A stretch of DNA of 64,000 nt. Origin: Microbacterium sp. AK031. Its GTDB lineage: Bacteria; Actinomycetota; Actinomycetes; Actinomycetales; Microbacteriaceae. Of this stretch, positions 44,485-53,036 are shown piece after piece. The translations under genes were made by a program, and so were the position numbers. The notes below the pieces were generated by a model. The model was not told the origin of the DNA, made no database searches, and saw only the letters and a program-made list of their open reading frames with translations. The first letter of the stretch is position 1. Each line of letters starts with the position of its first letter. The stretch lies in NCBI RefSeq assembly GCF_024807145.1, contig NZ_JANUCA010000005.1, positions 1 to 64,000 of the forward strand, written 5' to 3'.

Positions 44485-45651
44485 CTAGCCGGGTTTATTA
44501 GACAGGGTCGATCTAATCGAATCAGCCGAAGTATCGGCGCGCTGACGTGCGCGCTTCCGTTCCGCGGCGTCCACCGCCGGCACGATTGCCGCCGCGGACG
44601 GGGCACCGGCCTCCCCCGCGAGGAACGCCCCGTAGTCCGCGTCTGATACCTCGAGCACTCGCAGGACGTTCCCGTGTGCTGCAGCCTCGAGCTCGCCCTC
44701 CGACCATCCGCGCGCTCGCAACTCCGCGAACAGCGCAGGGTACGAGGAGACATCGTCCAGACCGTCCGGTATCTCATCCGTGCCGTCGTAGTCGGCGCCG
44801 ATACCGACGGCGTGCACCCCCGCGACGTCTCGGATGTGCTCGATGTGATCGACCGCATCGGAGACGCTGACCGCAGGAGGAGCCCCTTCGCACCCCGCCA
44901 CCCACCAATCTCGCCGCTGCTGCGAAAGAAAAGTGGGCACGAACGCGAGCATGACGACGCCGCCCTGCTCTCCGATCGCGGCGAGCACGTCATCCGGCAC
45001 GTTTCTGGGGTGATCGCACAGGGCGAGAGCCGCGGAATGACTGACGATGACCGGGCGCTCAGTCTCCCGGAGTGCGTCGCGCATCGTGCTCGGCGCGACG
45101 TGGGCGAGATCGACGAGAACTCCGATCCGGTTCATCTCGCGAACCGCCTCGCGGCCGAAATCGGTCAATCCGCCGTGTCGCGGCTCGTCCGTGGCGGAGT
45201 CGGCCAGCGTCGACGTCCGCGACCAGGACAGTGTCAAGTACCGCGCACCTGCACGCGCGAACTGCCGCAGGACCGCGAGGGACCCTCCGAGCTGGTCACC
45301 GCCCTCGATGCCGATGAGGGAGGCGATCCGCCCACCGGCCATTGCCGCTCTCACATCCGCGGCGCTGCATGCGAATGCGAGACGTGTCGGATGCGCATCG
45401 ATCAGGCGATGAACGAAGTCGATCTGCTCCAAGGTGGCGACGACCTGCTCGGCTCCCTCCAGTACCGGATCGACCCACACCGACCAGAACTGCCCGGCGA
45501 CTCCGCCCGCCGTCATTCGTGGAAGATCGGTATGGAGAGTGGGAACGGAGCGGTCGAGTTCGTGAACCGCGTAGCCGAGCGATGTGCGGCTCGCCCATGC
45601 GAGGTCGTTGTGCCCGTCGATGACCGCCGGCGACGTTCTGCTCACGTCCAT
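44485..45651 (-). CDS. Membrane-dipeptidase-family (M19) dipeptidase
   Basis: A 388-residue zinc dipeptidase of the renal-dipeptidase family. Metal ligands are visible in 'VIDGHNDLAW' (His-x-Asp), the bridging Glu in 'SLIGIEGGDQLGG', then His in 'VLVDLAHVAPSTM' and 'VIVSHSAAL', and the late Asp in 'VGIGADYDGTDEIPDGL'. No signal peptide is seen, so it acts in the cytoplasm on imported dipeptides. ATG 45651 is favoured by an upstream GAGG; ATG 45678 is possible. First gene of the peptide-uptake operon. Confidence 0.88.
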   Translation of the reverse strand: MDVSRTSPAVIDGHNDLAWASRTSLGYAVHELDRSVPTLHTDLPRMTAGGVAGQFWSVWVDPVLEGAEQVVATLEQIDFVHRLIDAHPTRLAFACSAADVRAAMAGGRIASLIGIEGGDQLGGSLAVLRQFARAGARYLTLSWSRTSTLADSATDEPRHGGLTDFGREAVREMNRIGVLVDLAHVAPSTMRDALRETERPVIVSHSAALALCDHPRNVPDDVLAAIGEQGGVVMLAFVPTFLSQQRRDWWVAGCEGAPPAVSVSDAVDHIEHIRDVAGVHAVGIGADYDGTDEIPDGLDDVSSYPALFAELRARGWSEGELEAAAHGNVLRVLEVSDADYGAFLAGEAGAPSAAAIVPAVDAAERKRARQRADTSADSIRSTLSNKPG

Positions 45652-45760
45652 GCGTCCGCCTCGCTCTCGTTCTGTCATTTCTCGATCATTACAGGGCTGC
45701 CTGTCCGCACTGGGCACCGCGCTGTCGCTTCACCGTCATCCCCACCCCGGAGCGCTTCGG

Positions 45761-45766
45761 TAAGAT
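45761..45766 (+). promoter_or_regulatory. -10 element of valS
   Basis: TAAGAT, giving a leader of about 58 nt before the valS ATG at 45831. Confidence 0.45.
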
Positions 45767-45830
45767 GAAGACACAACCCACACTCAGGCACGCTCACACA
45801 GTGCCGCATACATCGCGCAAGGAGACCTCC

Positions 45831-48419
45831 ATGTCGGCAACCGTCCAGAACCAGATCCCTGACAAGCCCGCACTCGAAGGTCTCGAAGCGAAGTGGGACG
45901 GCGTCTGGGCAGAGCAGGGCACCTATCTGTTCGACCGTCTGCGCGCAGCGGAGCTCGGCCGCGACGGCGTGTACTCGATCGACACGCCTCCGCCGACGGC
46001 ATCCGGTTCTCTGCACATCGGCCACGTGTTCTCGTACACCCACACCGATGTGAAGGCGCGCTACGAGCGCATGCGCGGCAAGAGCGTCTTCTACCCGATC
46101 GGCTGGGACGATAACGGACTGCCCACCGAACGCCGCGTGCAGAACTTCTACGGCGTGCGCGTCGATCCGACACTCCCCTACGACGCCGACTTCGTGCCTC
46201 CCTTCGAAGGCAACGCGAAGAGCCTGAAGGCCGCCGACCAGCAGCCCATCAGCCGACGCAACTTCATCGAGCTGTGCGAGCGCCTCACGGTCGAGGACGA
46301 GAAGCAGTTCGAAGACGTCTTCCGTCAGCTCGGGCTGAGCGTCGACTGGACCCAGACTTACCGCACGATCTCCGACGAGACGATCCGGCAGAGCCAGCTC
46401 GGCTTCATCCGCAACCATGAGCGCGGCGAGGCGTATCAGGCGCTCGCGCCGACGCTGTGGGATGTCGACTTCCGCTCCGCCATCGCGCAGGCGGAGCTCG
46501 AGGATCGCGACCAGCAGGCGTCGTTCCACCGCATCGCGTTCCACAAGACCGACGGCTCTGGCGACATCCACATCGAGACGACGCGTCCCGAGCTCCTCGC
46601 GGCCTGCGTCGCCCTCGTGGCGCACCCCGACGATGAGCGCTATCAGCCGTACTTCGGCCAGACCGTGCGCACACCGCTGTTCGACGTCGAGGTCCCCGTG
46701 CTCGCGCACCACCTCGCGCAGCAGGACAAGGGCTCTGGCATCGCCATGGTCTGCACGTTCGGCGACGTCACCGACATGATCTGGTGGCGCGAACTCGACC
46801 TGCCGATCCGCACGATCCTGGGTCTGGACGGCCGCGTGATCGCGGAGGCACCCGAAGCGATCACCTCGGATGCCGGGACCGCCGCTTACGCGGAGCTCGC
46901 AGGAAAGACCGTCTTCAGTGCCAAGAAGCGCGTCGTCGAGCTGCTGGAGGAAGCGGGCGAGCTGCTCGAGGTCTCCAAGCCCTTCAACCACGCCGTGAAG
47001 TTCTTCGAGAAGGGCGATCGCCCGCTGGAGATCGTCTCGACCCGTCAGTGGTACATCCGCAACGGTGCGCGCGATCAGGAACTGCGCGACCAGTTGATCG
47101 CGCACGGCAAGCAGTTGCAATGGCACCCCGACTTCATGCGCGTGCGCTACGAGAACTGGGTCGGCGGCCTCACCGGAGACTGGCTCGTCTCGCGTCAGCG
47201 CTTCTTCGGTGTGCCGTTGCCGGTCTGGTACGGCCTGGACGAGAACGGCGAGCGCGATTACGACCGCGTCCTGATGGCATCGCCCGAGCAGCTGCCGATC
47301 GACCCGACCGGCGATGTCCCCGCGGGCTACACCGAGGCCCAGCGTGGTGCAGCAGGCGGTTTCGAGGCCGAGACCGACATCCTCGACACCTGGGCAACGT
47401 CATCGCTGACCCCGCAGCTCGCCGGTGGATGGCAGCGCGACGAGGAACTGTGGAATCTCGTCGCACCGTTCGACGTGCGTCCGCAGGCGCAGGACATCAT
47501 CCGCACCTGGCTGTTCTCGACCATGCTGCGCTCGACGCTCGAAGACGGCCGCTCGCCATGGAAGCACGCCTCGATCTCCGGCTTCATCGTCGACCCCGAC
47601 CGTAAGAAGATGTCGAAGTCCAAGGGCAATGTCGTCACACCGGCCGACATCCTCGAGAAGCATGGCTCGGATGCTGTGCGCTACTGGGCGGCTTCCAGCC
47701 GCCTGGGTGTGGATGCGGCGTTCGACCCGCAGAACCCTACGCAGATGAAGATCGGCCGCCGCCTGGCGATCAAGGTGCTCAACGCCGCGAAGTTCGTGCT
47801 GTCGTTCCCGGTGCCGGAGGGCGCCCAGGTCACGCACGCTCTGGACGCATCGATGCTCACGGCTCTCGATGAGGTCGTCCGCGAGTCGACCAAGGCGTTC
47901 GACGCGTTCGATCACGCTCGTGCGATGGAAATCACCGAGTCGTTCTTCTGGGCGTTCTGCGACGACTACCTCGAGCTCGTTAAGGAGCGCGCCTACGATC
48001 AGACCGATGTCGGCCAGCCTTCTGCCGCCCTCGCACTGCGCATCGCCCTGTCGACGCTGCTGCGCCTGCTCGCGCCGGTCGTGAGCTTCGCGACCGAAGA
48101 GGTATGGAGCTGGTTCGAAGAGGGCTCGATCCACACTGCCGCCTGGCCGAAGCCGCTCGGGACCGACGGCGATCCTGCTGTGCTGGCCGCCGCGAGTGCG
48201 GCTCTGATCGGCATTCGCCGCGCCAAGACCGAGGCGAAGGCTTCACAGAAGACCCCGGTGTCGCGTGCCGTGATCGTCGCTCCCGCCGAGACGCTTGAGG
48301 CTGTGCGCGCCGCGGCTGACGATCTGCGCGCTGTCGGTCGCATCGCCGAACTGGAGTTCGCAGTGGGCGATGAACTTGCCGTCACCGAGATCGAACTCGT
48401 CCCTGTTGAGGCGAACTGA
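45831..48419 (+). CDS. valS: Valyl-tRNA synthetase
   Basis: Charges tRNA-Val. The 862-residue enzyme has the HIGH box in 'TPPPTASGSLHIGHVFSYTHTD', the KMSKS loop in '[15 protein letters not shown]', an editing domain between them and a short C-terminal coil. 'NGLPTERRVQNFYGVRVDP' marks the alternative ValRS branch found in many actinobacteria rather than the E. coli type. The ATG at 45831 has AAGGAGACCTCC directly upstream. The next gene overlaps its stop by 1 nt. It is divergent from the dipeptidase-peptide ABC operon. Confidence 0.96.
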   Translation: MSATVQNQIPDKPALEGLEAKWDGVWAEQGTYLFDRLRAAELGRDGVYSIDTPPPTASGSLHIGHVFSYTHTDVKARYERMRGKSVFYPIGWDDNGLPTERRVQNFYGVRVDPTLPYDADFVPPFEGNAKSLKAADQQPISRRNFIELCERLTVEDEKQFEDVFRQLGLSVDWTQTYRTISDETIRQSQLGFIRNHERGEAYQALAPTLWDVDFRSAIAQAELEDRDQQASFHRIAFHKTDGSGDIHIETTRPELLAACVALVAHPDDERYQPYFGQTVRTPLFDVEVPVLAHHLAQQDKGSGIAMVCTFGDVTDMIWWRELDLPIRTILGLDGRVIAEAPEAITSDAGTAAYAELAGKTVFSAKKRVVELLEEAGELLEVSKPFNHAVKFFEKGDRPLEIVSTRQWYIRNGARDQELRDQLIAHGKQLQWHPDFMRVRYENWVGGLTGDWLVSRQRFFGVPLPVWYGLDENGERDYDRVLMASPEQLPIDPTGDVPAGYTEAQRGAAGGFEAETDILDTWATSSLTPQLAGGWQRDEELWNLVAPFDVRPQAQDIIRTWLFSTMLRSTLEDGRSPWKHASISGFIVDPDRKKMSKSKGNVVTPADILEKHGSDAVRYWAASSRLGVDAAFDPQNPTQMKIGRRLAIKVLNAAKFVLSFPVPEGAQVTHALDASMLTALDEVVRESTKAFDAFDHARAMEITESFFWAFCDDYLELVKERAYDQTDVGQPSAALALRIALSTLLRLLAPVVSFATEEVWSWFEEGSIHTAAWPKPLGTDGDPAVLAAASAALIGIRRAKTEAKASQKTPVSRAVIVAPAETLEAVRAAADDLRAVGRIAELEFAVGDELAVTEIELVPVEAN

Positions 48420-48634
48420 TGCAGCTCGGTACGCGTTGGGCGACGGGTTCGGATGCCCCGGCATCCGTCCCCGCGGTCCTGCGGCCGGCCATCGCCGAGG
48501 TCGAGTCGCGGGGCGTCACCGGTATGTGGACGCTCACGTGGTTGGAAGGTCGGCCGATCGCCGAACTGGATGCCGGATGGGAAGTGCTGCTCACAGCATC
48601 CGGCGAGGTCATCGCCCGCCCGTTCCAGGACTGA
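48419..48634 (+). CDS. Small conserved-looking protein coupled to valS
   Basis: A 71-residue soluble protein of unknown function: 'MQLGTRWATGSDAPASVPAVLRPAIAEVE', then 'TGMWTLTWLEGRPIAELDAGWEVLLTASGEVIARPFQD'. The second half looks like a small beta-sheet domain. Its ATG overlaps the valS stop (TGATG), and codon use matches its neighbours, so it is probably translated. Nothing in the sequence suggests an activity. Confidence 0.65.
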   Translation: MQLGTRWATGSDAPASVPAVLRPAIAEVESRGVTGMWTLTWLEGRPIAELDAGWEVLLTASGEVIARPFQD

Positions 48635-48646
48635 GCTGCTCGCGGG

Positions 48647-48705
48647 TCGTTGAGCGAGCGTCAGCGAGCCGAAACGCGTTGAGCGAGCGCAGCGCGTCGA
48701 AGCGA
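48647..48705 (+). repeat. Dispersed repeat, copy B, intergenic
   Basis: Begins TCGTTGAGCGAGCG and contains GAAACGCGTTGAGCGAGCGC, like the copy inside pabB (3774-3833, other strand). It lies between two convergent genes. The internal repetition of TTGAGCGAGCG makes it a candidate for a genome-wide repeat family. Confidence 0.75.
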
Positions 48706-48710
48706 AGTCC

Positions 48711-48941
48711 TCAGCGCCGCAGGCCCATCTGCGACAGTAGATGCTCCGTCGCCAGAGGGTCGGACCTCCGCGTCTGCTCAGCCTGAATCGCAGCGAGCAT
48801 CGCCTCGCGCCGATCCTCCCGAAGCTCAGCCCGCGCGATCGCCCATCGCGCGACCCCCTCAGCGATCCTGATCGACGCCCGCTCGAGTGCGGTTGCACCT
48901 CGCGGGACGACGTGCGTGCGGGTCATGACCGCTGCGCTCAT
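48711..48941 (-). CDS. Small helical protein of unknown function in an ArsR-type operon
   Basis: A 76-residue protein, rich in Ala, Arg and Glu and predicted to be mostly helical ('ALERASIRIAEGVARWAIARAELREDRREAMLAAIQAEQTRR'). It has no membrane segment and no family I recognise. Its ATG overlaps the stop of the ArsR-type regulator by 4 nt, so the two are made together; ATG 48926 is an alternative start. It may modulate the regulator or simply be a conserved passenger. Confidence 0.65.
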   Translation of the reverse strand: MSAAVMTRTHVVPRGATALERASIRIAEGVARWAIARAELREDRREAMLAAIQAEQTRRSDPLATEHLLSQMGLRR

Positions 48942-49558
48942 GACGCGGTCTCCTTCTTGGTCGTGAGGTTCTTCAGCGGGAAGATGTCGGCGCGAACGCT
49001 GACCCGGCGAACCCCCTCCCCCTTCTGCCCGCGATACATATCCGCGGCCTCGTCGATGACGGATTCCATCCTGCGGATGAGGTCAATGGTCTGCTCGGCC
49101 GTCATGCTGATGCCGCTGGTCATCGACGAACTCGCGTCAACCCACGCGGCCGGCTCCTTGTCGATGCGGCCGCTGAAGAACTCCATGAGCTCTTCGTGGC
49201 GACGGCGATGCACTTCGGCGACGGCGACCTGGAGCGCAGCTTCACCCGCCGGTGATCCCTGCACCGCTCGCGAGTCGTACACGATGCCGCCCCCCGGGCG
49301 TTCCCACCAGCGTTCGCGACCTCCATGCTCCCCGGCGACCTCGCGGATGAGATCATGCCGCGCCAGCGCCCGCAGGTGATAACTGGTAGCCCCGGAGGAC
49401 TCCCCCAGTATCTCGGCCAGAGTGCTCGCCGTCTGAGGGCCCTCCTGAGCGAGGATGTCGAAGATCCGCACGCGCAACGGGTGAGACAGCGCGCGCAATG
49501 CACCGGCGTCCAGCACCCGCCGTTCCGGTGCGGCGGAGTTCTTCTCGGGCTCGGTCAT
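48938..49558 (-). CDS. ArsR-family (HTH_20 type) transcriptional regulator
   Basis: A 206-residue winged-helix repressor. The DNA-binding domain covers about residues 15-95: 'RALSHPLRVRIFDILAQEGPQTASTLAEILGESSGATSYHLRALARHDLI'. There is no metal-binding CxC pair, so a metal sensor is unlikely. The C-terminal half ('MEFFSGRIDKEPAAWVDASSSM') resembles long ArsR-like regulators of metabolic or stress genes. ATG 49558 gives the normal family start. Two palindromes directly upstream (49561-49606) are likely operators controlling both this gene and the divergent M3 peptidase gene. Confidence 0.87.
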   Translation of the reverse strand: MTEPEKNSAAPERRVLDAGALRALSHPLRVRIFDILAQEGPQTASTLAEILGESSGATSYHLRALARHDLIREVAGEHGGRERWWERPGGGIVYDSRAVQGSPAGEAALQVAVAEVHRRRHEELMEFFSGRIDKEPAAWVDASSSMTSGISMTAEQTIDLIRRMESVIDEAADMYRGQKGEGVRRVSVRADIFPLKNLTTKKETAS

Positions 49559-49560
49559 AA

Positions 49561-49578
49561 TGCAAAGATATCTTTGCA
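49561..49578. promoter_or_regulatory. Operator 1: perfect palindrome upstream of the ArsR-type gene
   Basis: TGCAAAGATATCTTTGCA is a perfect 18-bp palindrome 2 nt before the regulator start codon, in a strikingly A+T-rich patch of an otherwise G+C-rich region. Confidence 0.75.
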
Positions 49579-49588
49579 ATACATTGTT

Positions 49589-49606
49589 TGCAAGCATTTC
49601 TTTGCA
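49589..49606. promoter_or_regulatory. Operator 2: imperfect palindrome overlapping the M3 peptidase -35
   Basis: TGCAAGCATTTCTTTGCA repeats the arms of operator 1 with the same 18-bp length; the centres are 28 bp apart. It covers TTGCAT (49602-49607), the likely -35 of the divergent peptidase gene. Confidence 0.65.
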
Positions 49607-49631
49607 TGGCTTTCCGGATTGGCCATAGGCT
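49602..49631 (+). promoter_or_regulatory. Promoter of the M3 peptidase gene, leaderless
   Basis: TTGCAT (49602-49607) and TAGGCT (49626-49631) are 18 nt apart, and the ATG at 49638 follows the -10 by exactly 6 nt. Confidence 0.5.
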
Positions 49632-49637
49632 CGTGGG

Positions 49638-51689
49638 ATGACAGTTGCCGTGAACCCGCTCCTGACGCCATCCACGCTCCCGTACGCGCTCCCCGACTAC
49701 GCCGTGATCCGCCCCGAGCACTATCCGCCCGCCTTTCACGCGGCGTTCGATGAGCACCTCGCCGAGATCCGACGCATCACGATGGTGCGGTCGATGCCGA
49801 CCTTCGAGAACACGATGGTGCCTCTGGAGCAAGCAGGCGCGATGCTGGAACGCGTCGCCAACGCGTTCTACACGGTCAGCTCCGCGGATGCGACGGACGA
49901 GATACAGGCGATCGATGAGGAGCTCGCGCCACTGATGGCCGCGCACGAAGACGCCATCCGTCTCGACGCACAGCTGTACTGGCGAGTGAAGACGTTGCAC
50001 GAGCAGCTCGACGATCTGGAACTCGATGGCGAGAGCCGCTACCTGGTGCAGCGCCACTTCCGCGAGATGACGCATGCCGGGGCCGGCCTCGACGACGACG
50101 CGAAAGCGCGCCTCACCGCACTGAACCAGCAGCTGTCGACTCTCACCACGACCTTCGAGAAGAACCTGCTTGCCGACACCAACGAGCTCGCGGTGCTGTT
50201 CGAGAACGCCTCCGAATTGGACGGGCTCACCGACGGCGAGCTCTCAGCGGCTGCACGTGCGGCTGCCGAGCGCGGCCACGAGAACGGCTACCTGATCTCG
50301 CTGACACTGTTCACGGAGCATCCGTATCTCGCGTCCCTGACGAAGCGTGAAAGCCGCCGACGCATCATGGAGGCGTCCCGCTCTCGCGGGACTCGCGGCA
50401 ATGCGAACGACAACCGCGCGGTGCTGACCGAGATCGCCGGCCTTCGAGCCGAGCGTGCTGCGTTGCTCGGCTATCTGTCGCACGCCGAGTACGTGACGGC
50501 GGACGAGACCGCCGGCACGCCAGAAGCGGTGTCCGATCTGCTTCACCGATTGGCGCCAGCCGCGGCATCCAATGCTCGCGCCGAACTGGAAGCGCTTCAG
50601 GCCATCGTCGATGAGACCGAGGATGTGCCGTTCGTGCTCGAGGCGCACGACTGGGCGTTCTACACCGAGAAGGTGCGCACGGCGGAGTACGACATCGATA
50701 CGGTAGCGCTGCGGCCCTGGTTCGAGGCAGAGCGCGTATTGCAGGACGGCGTTTTCTACGCCGCGACGCAGCTGTACGGCGTGACGTTCACCGAGCGCAC
50801 CGATCTGGTCGCCTACCATCCGGGTGCTCGAATCTTCGAAGTGCACAACCCCGGTGGAACTGCACTCGGTCTGTACGTACTCGACCTGTATACGCGCGAC
50901 ACGAAGCGTGGCGGAGCGTGGATGAATCCGATCGTCAGTCAGTCCGCGTTGCGGGGCACGGCGCCGGTGGTCGTGAACAATCTGAACGTGTCGCAACCGG
51001 GCGAAGGCCAGCCGACGCTGCTGACGCTGGACGAGGTGACGACGCTGTTCCACGAGTTCGGTCATGCACTGCACGGGCTGTTCGCGACGGTCAATTACCC
51101 GCACTTCGCCGGCACCAACGTGTTCCGCGACTTCGTGGAGTTCCCCAGCCAGGTCAACGAGATGTGGATCCTCTGGCCGGAAGTGCTGGACAACTATGCG
51201 CGCCACTACCAAACCGGCGAGCCTCTGGATGCCGGGATCGTGGAGCGCCTGCGCGCGACGGAGACGTTCAACCAGGGGCACGACACCAGCGAGTACCTTG
51301 CGGCTGCATGGCTGGATCAGGCGTGGCACCGCGTCGGCGTCGACGCGCAGATCGACGACGTCGTCGCATTCGAGGCCGCGGCGCTTGCCGAGATCGGACT
51401 CGACAACCCGGCTGTGCCGACGCGCTATTCGTCCACCTACTTCGCACACGTGTTCTCCGGCGGCTACAGTGCCGGGTACTACTCGTACATCTGGAGCGAG
51501 GTGCTCGACGCCGACACCGTGGAGTGGTTCCGAGACAACAGCGGTCTCACCCGCGAGAACGGCGACCGCTTCCGCGCGCGGCTGCTCGGCGTCGGCGGCT
51601 CAAGGGATCCGCTCGAGGCCTACCGTGAGTTCCGCGGCCGCGACGCCGAGATCGCCCCGCTGCTGAAACGCCGCGGGCTGGGTGGTTGA
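49638..51689 (+). CDS. M3-family metallopeptidase (peptidyl-dipeptidase Dcp type)
   Basis: A 683-residue zinc peptidase that trims oligopeptides in the cytoplasm. The zinc motif HExxH is 'TTLFHEFGHALHGLFATVNYPHFAGTNVFRDFVEFPSQVNEMW', with the third ligand Glu in 'VEFPSQVNE'. The ending 'VFSGGYSAGYYSYIWSEVLDADTVEWF' is typical of Dcp/OpdA. The whole family length is present. Divergent from an ArsR-type gene whose probable operator overlaps this promoter, so the peptidase is likely repressed by it. Confidence 0.93.
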   Translation: MTVAVNPLLTPSTLPYALPDYAVIRPEHYPPAFHAAFDEHLAEIRRITMVRSMPTFENTMVPLEQAGAMLERVANAFYTVSSADATDEIQAIDEELAPLMAAHEDAIRLDAQLYWRVKTLHEQLDDLELDGESRYLVQRHFREMTHAGAGLDDDAKARLTALNQQLSTLTTTFEKNLLADTNELAVLFENASELDGLTDGELSAAARAAAERGHENGYLISLTLFTEHPYLASLTKRESRRRIMEASRSRGTRGNANDNRAVLTEIAGLRAERAALLGYLSHAEYVTADETAGTPEAVSDLLHRLAPAAASNARAELEALQAIVDETEDVPFVLEAHDWAFYTEKVRTAEYDIDTVALRPWFEAERVLQDGVFYAATQLYGVTFTERTDLVAYHPGARIFEVHNPGGTALGLYVLDLYTRDTKRGGAWMNPIVSQSALRGTAPVVVNNLNVSQPGEGQPTLLTLDEVTTLFHEFGHALHGLFATVNYPHFAGTNVFRDFVEFPSQVNEMWILWPEVLDNYARHYQTGEPLDAGIVERLRATETFNQGHDTSEYLAAAWLDQAWHRVGVDAQIDDVVAFEAAALAEIGLDNPAVPTRYSSTYFAHVFSGGYSAGYYSYIWSEVLDADTVEWFRDNSGLTRENGDRFRARLLGVGGSRDPLEAYREFRGRDAEIAPLLKRRGLGG

Positions 51690-51705
51690 CGGGGCCGGAG
51701 CGCAC

Positions 51706-52074
51706 CTACGCGCGCAGAAGCCCGAGCTCAAGCGCGAAGTCACGCATGCGCGTGGCCATCGACTGCGGCGCTTCTGCGACCCCGAAATGCCCGCCCTCCG
51801 GCATCCGATCGAACGAGCGCAGGCCGCGGTAGAAGCACCGCGCGTTACTCTCCGGATAGTCGTGTTCATGACGCTGGATGGCCACCGCCGCCGGAACCTC
51901 GACCGGCGGTATCCGCTCGTCATCGCCGGAGTCGAAATATCGCCTGCGCAGGTAGTCGGCGGACATGCCTGCCTCGGGACGCCGCGGCGAGTCGGGAAGC
52001 AGTTGGGAATGTGAGAGCCTGTTTCGCAGATCGACGATGGTGTCGTCGGCAACGGAGATCTGAAAGCTTCGCAT
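51706..52074 (-). pseudogene. Epoxide hydrolase remnant with internal deletion
   Basis: A 122-residue open frame joins the two ends of an epoxide hydrolase. Residues 1-30 ('MRSFQISVADDTIVDLRNRLSHSQLLPDSP') match the N-terminal EHN segment. The rest ('PPVEVPAAVAIQRHEHDYPESNARCFYRGLRSFDRMPEGGHFGVAEAPQSMATRMRDF') matches the C-terminal end with the catalytic His in GGHF. The middle, normally some 230-250 residues with the nucleophilic Asp, is missing, and the frame is kept. It cannot hydrolyse epoxides. The ATG sits 6 nt after TAGGGT, so it may still be expressed. Confidence 0.72.
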
Positions 52075-52080
52075 GGCCAC

Positions 52081-52086
52081 ACCCTA
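52081..52086 (-). promoter_or_regulatory. -10 element before the epoxide hydrolase remnant
   Basis: TAGGGT on the minus strand, exactly 6 nt before the ATG at 52074. Confidence 0.45.
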
Positions 52087-52151
52087 GAGCGGACCGCATC
52101 GCGATCGTTCCAGAGGACGTGGCCGCGCTGGCGCCCTTCACAACACGCTTG

Positions 52152-53030
52152 TCATCCGCTCTCGGACAACTTGGCGACGACCTTCTCCAGAGCAGGAACT
52201 GCAACATCGTGGCGCTCAGCCTGGCGCAGGAGCACGCCGCCGATCGAGTCGAGCTCGCTTGGGTTGCCTACCGCCAAGTCGGCTTGCAGGGAGGTGCGCA
52301 TCGTCGCAGGAAATGCCGCCAACGTGGTCGCGAGCGACTCAACAGTGTCGTGTACGCCATCCGTTGCTTCGCAAGCGACGACGTCAGCCAGTAGCGCCTG
52401 TGTGAGTGCCGGGTCCCGATCGAGTGCCTCGCCGAGCCCGGTCTGCCAGTAAGAAGTCAACAGTGCCATCGGTGCGAGGAAACGAAACTTGCGCCACAGG
52501 ACTTCGGCGTCTGTTCCGCCGACAGTCAGCTCGGCCGGAGTCTTCGCGAGGGTGCGCACCGACGTGAATTCCGCAGCACTCGACGGCACAGCAAGACGGA
52601 GGAACGGGCTCTTGTGCTCGATCCCTCGGTCTTCGGTTCGGATCGACTCAACAGCGATGCTTCCCGCCGCGACCGGGATGCCCTCGAGTCCCGCCCCCAG
52701 TACCTCGCGGTGACCAATTCCGTTCATCAGTGAGAGCACATCGAGGGGCGTGCTGCGCGCGATGAGCTTAAGACTGTCGTCCAATCCGAATGTTTTCACC
52801 GCGAGGACCACACTCGCGCCATCCGGCACGGTTTCGCGCGCCGAAACGAACTCGGTCCCCTCGCCGAACAACCCACTGGTGACACGAAGTCCTTGAGAGT
52901 TGATCGCCTCGACGGATGCCGCCCTGCCGACGATGACGACGTCTGCCCCGGCGCGTTGAAGAAGCCACGCCAACAGACCACCCACTGCTCCGGGGCCGAC
53001 AACTGCGATCACAGGCTCGGTATCAGGCAC
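52152..53030 (-). CDS. Ketopantoate reductase-like protein (ApbA/PanE family)
   Basis: A 292-residue NADP(H)-dependent reductase of the ApbA/PanE family. The N-terminal Rossmann loop is 'IAVVGPGAVGGLLAWLLQRAGADVVIVGR', followed by 'VVLAVKTFGLDDSLK' (the VKT motif) and 'SLMNGIGHREVL' (NG motif). The C-terminal helical domain has 'WRKFRFLAPMALLTSY', where PanE proteins have Lys-x-x-x-Asn, so the usual 'K..xN' is altered. It could make pantoate or act on another 2-keto acid. GTG 53030 follows TACGGT by exactly 6 nt; the longer frame overlaps the NUDIX gene. Confidence 0.82.
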   Translation of the reverse strand: MPDTEPVIAVVGPGAVGGLLAWLLQRAGADVVIVGRAASVEAINSQGLRVTSGLFGEGTEFVSARETVPDGASVVLAVKTFGLDDSLKLIARSTPLDVLSLMNGIGHREVLGAGLEGIPVAAGSIAVESIRTEDRGIEHKSPFLRLAVPSSAAEFTSVRTLAKTPAELTVGGTDAEVLWRKFRFLAPMALLTSYWQTGLGEALDRDPALTQALLADVVACEATDGVHDTVESLATTLAAFPATMRTSLQADLAVGNPSELDSIGGVLLRQAERHDVAVPALEKVVAKLSESG

Positions 53031-53036
53031 GTCAAC

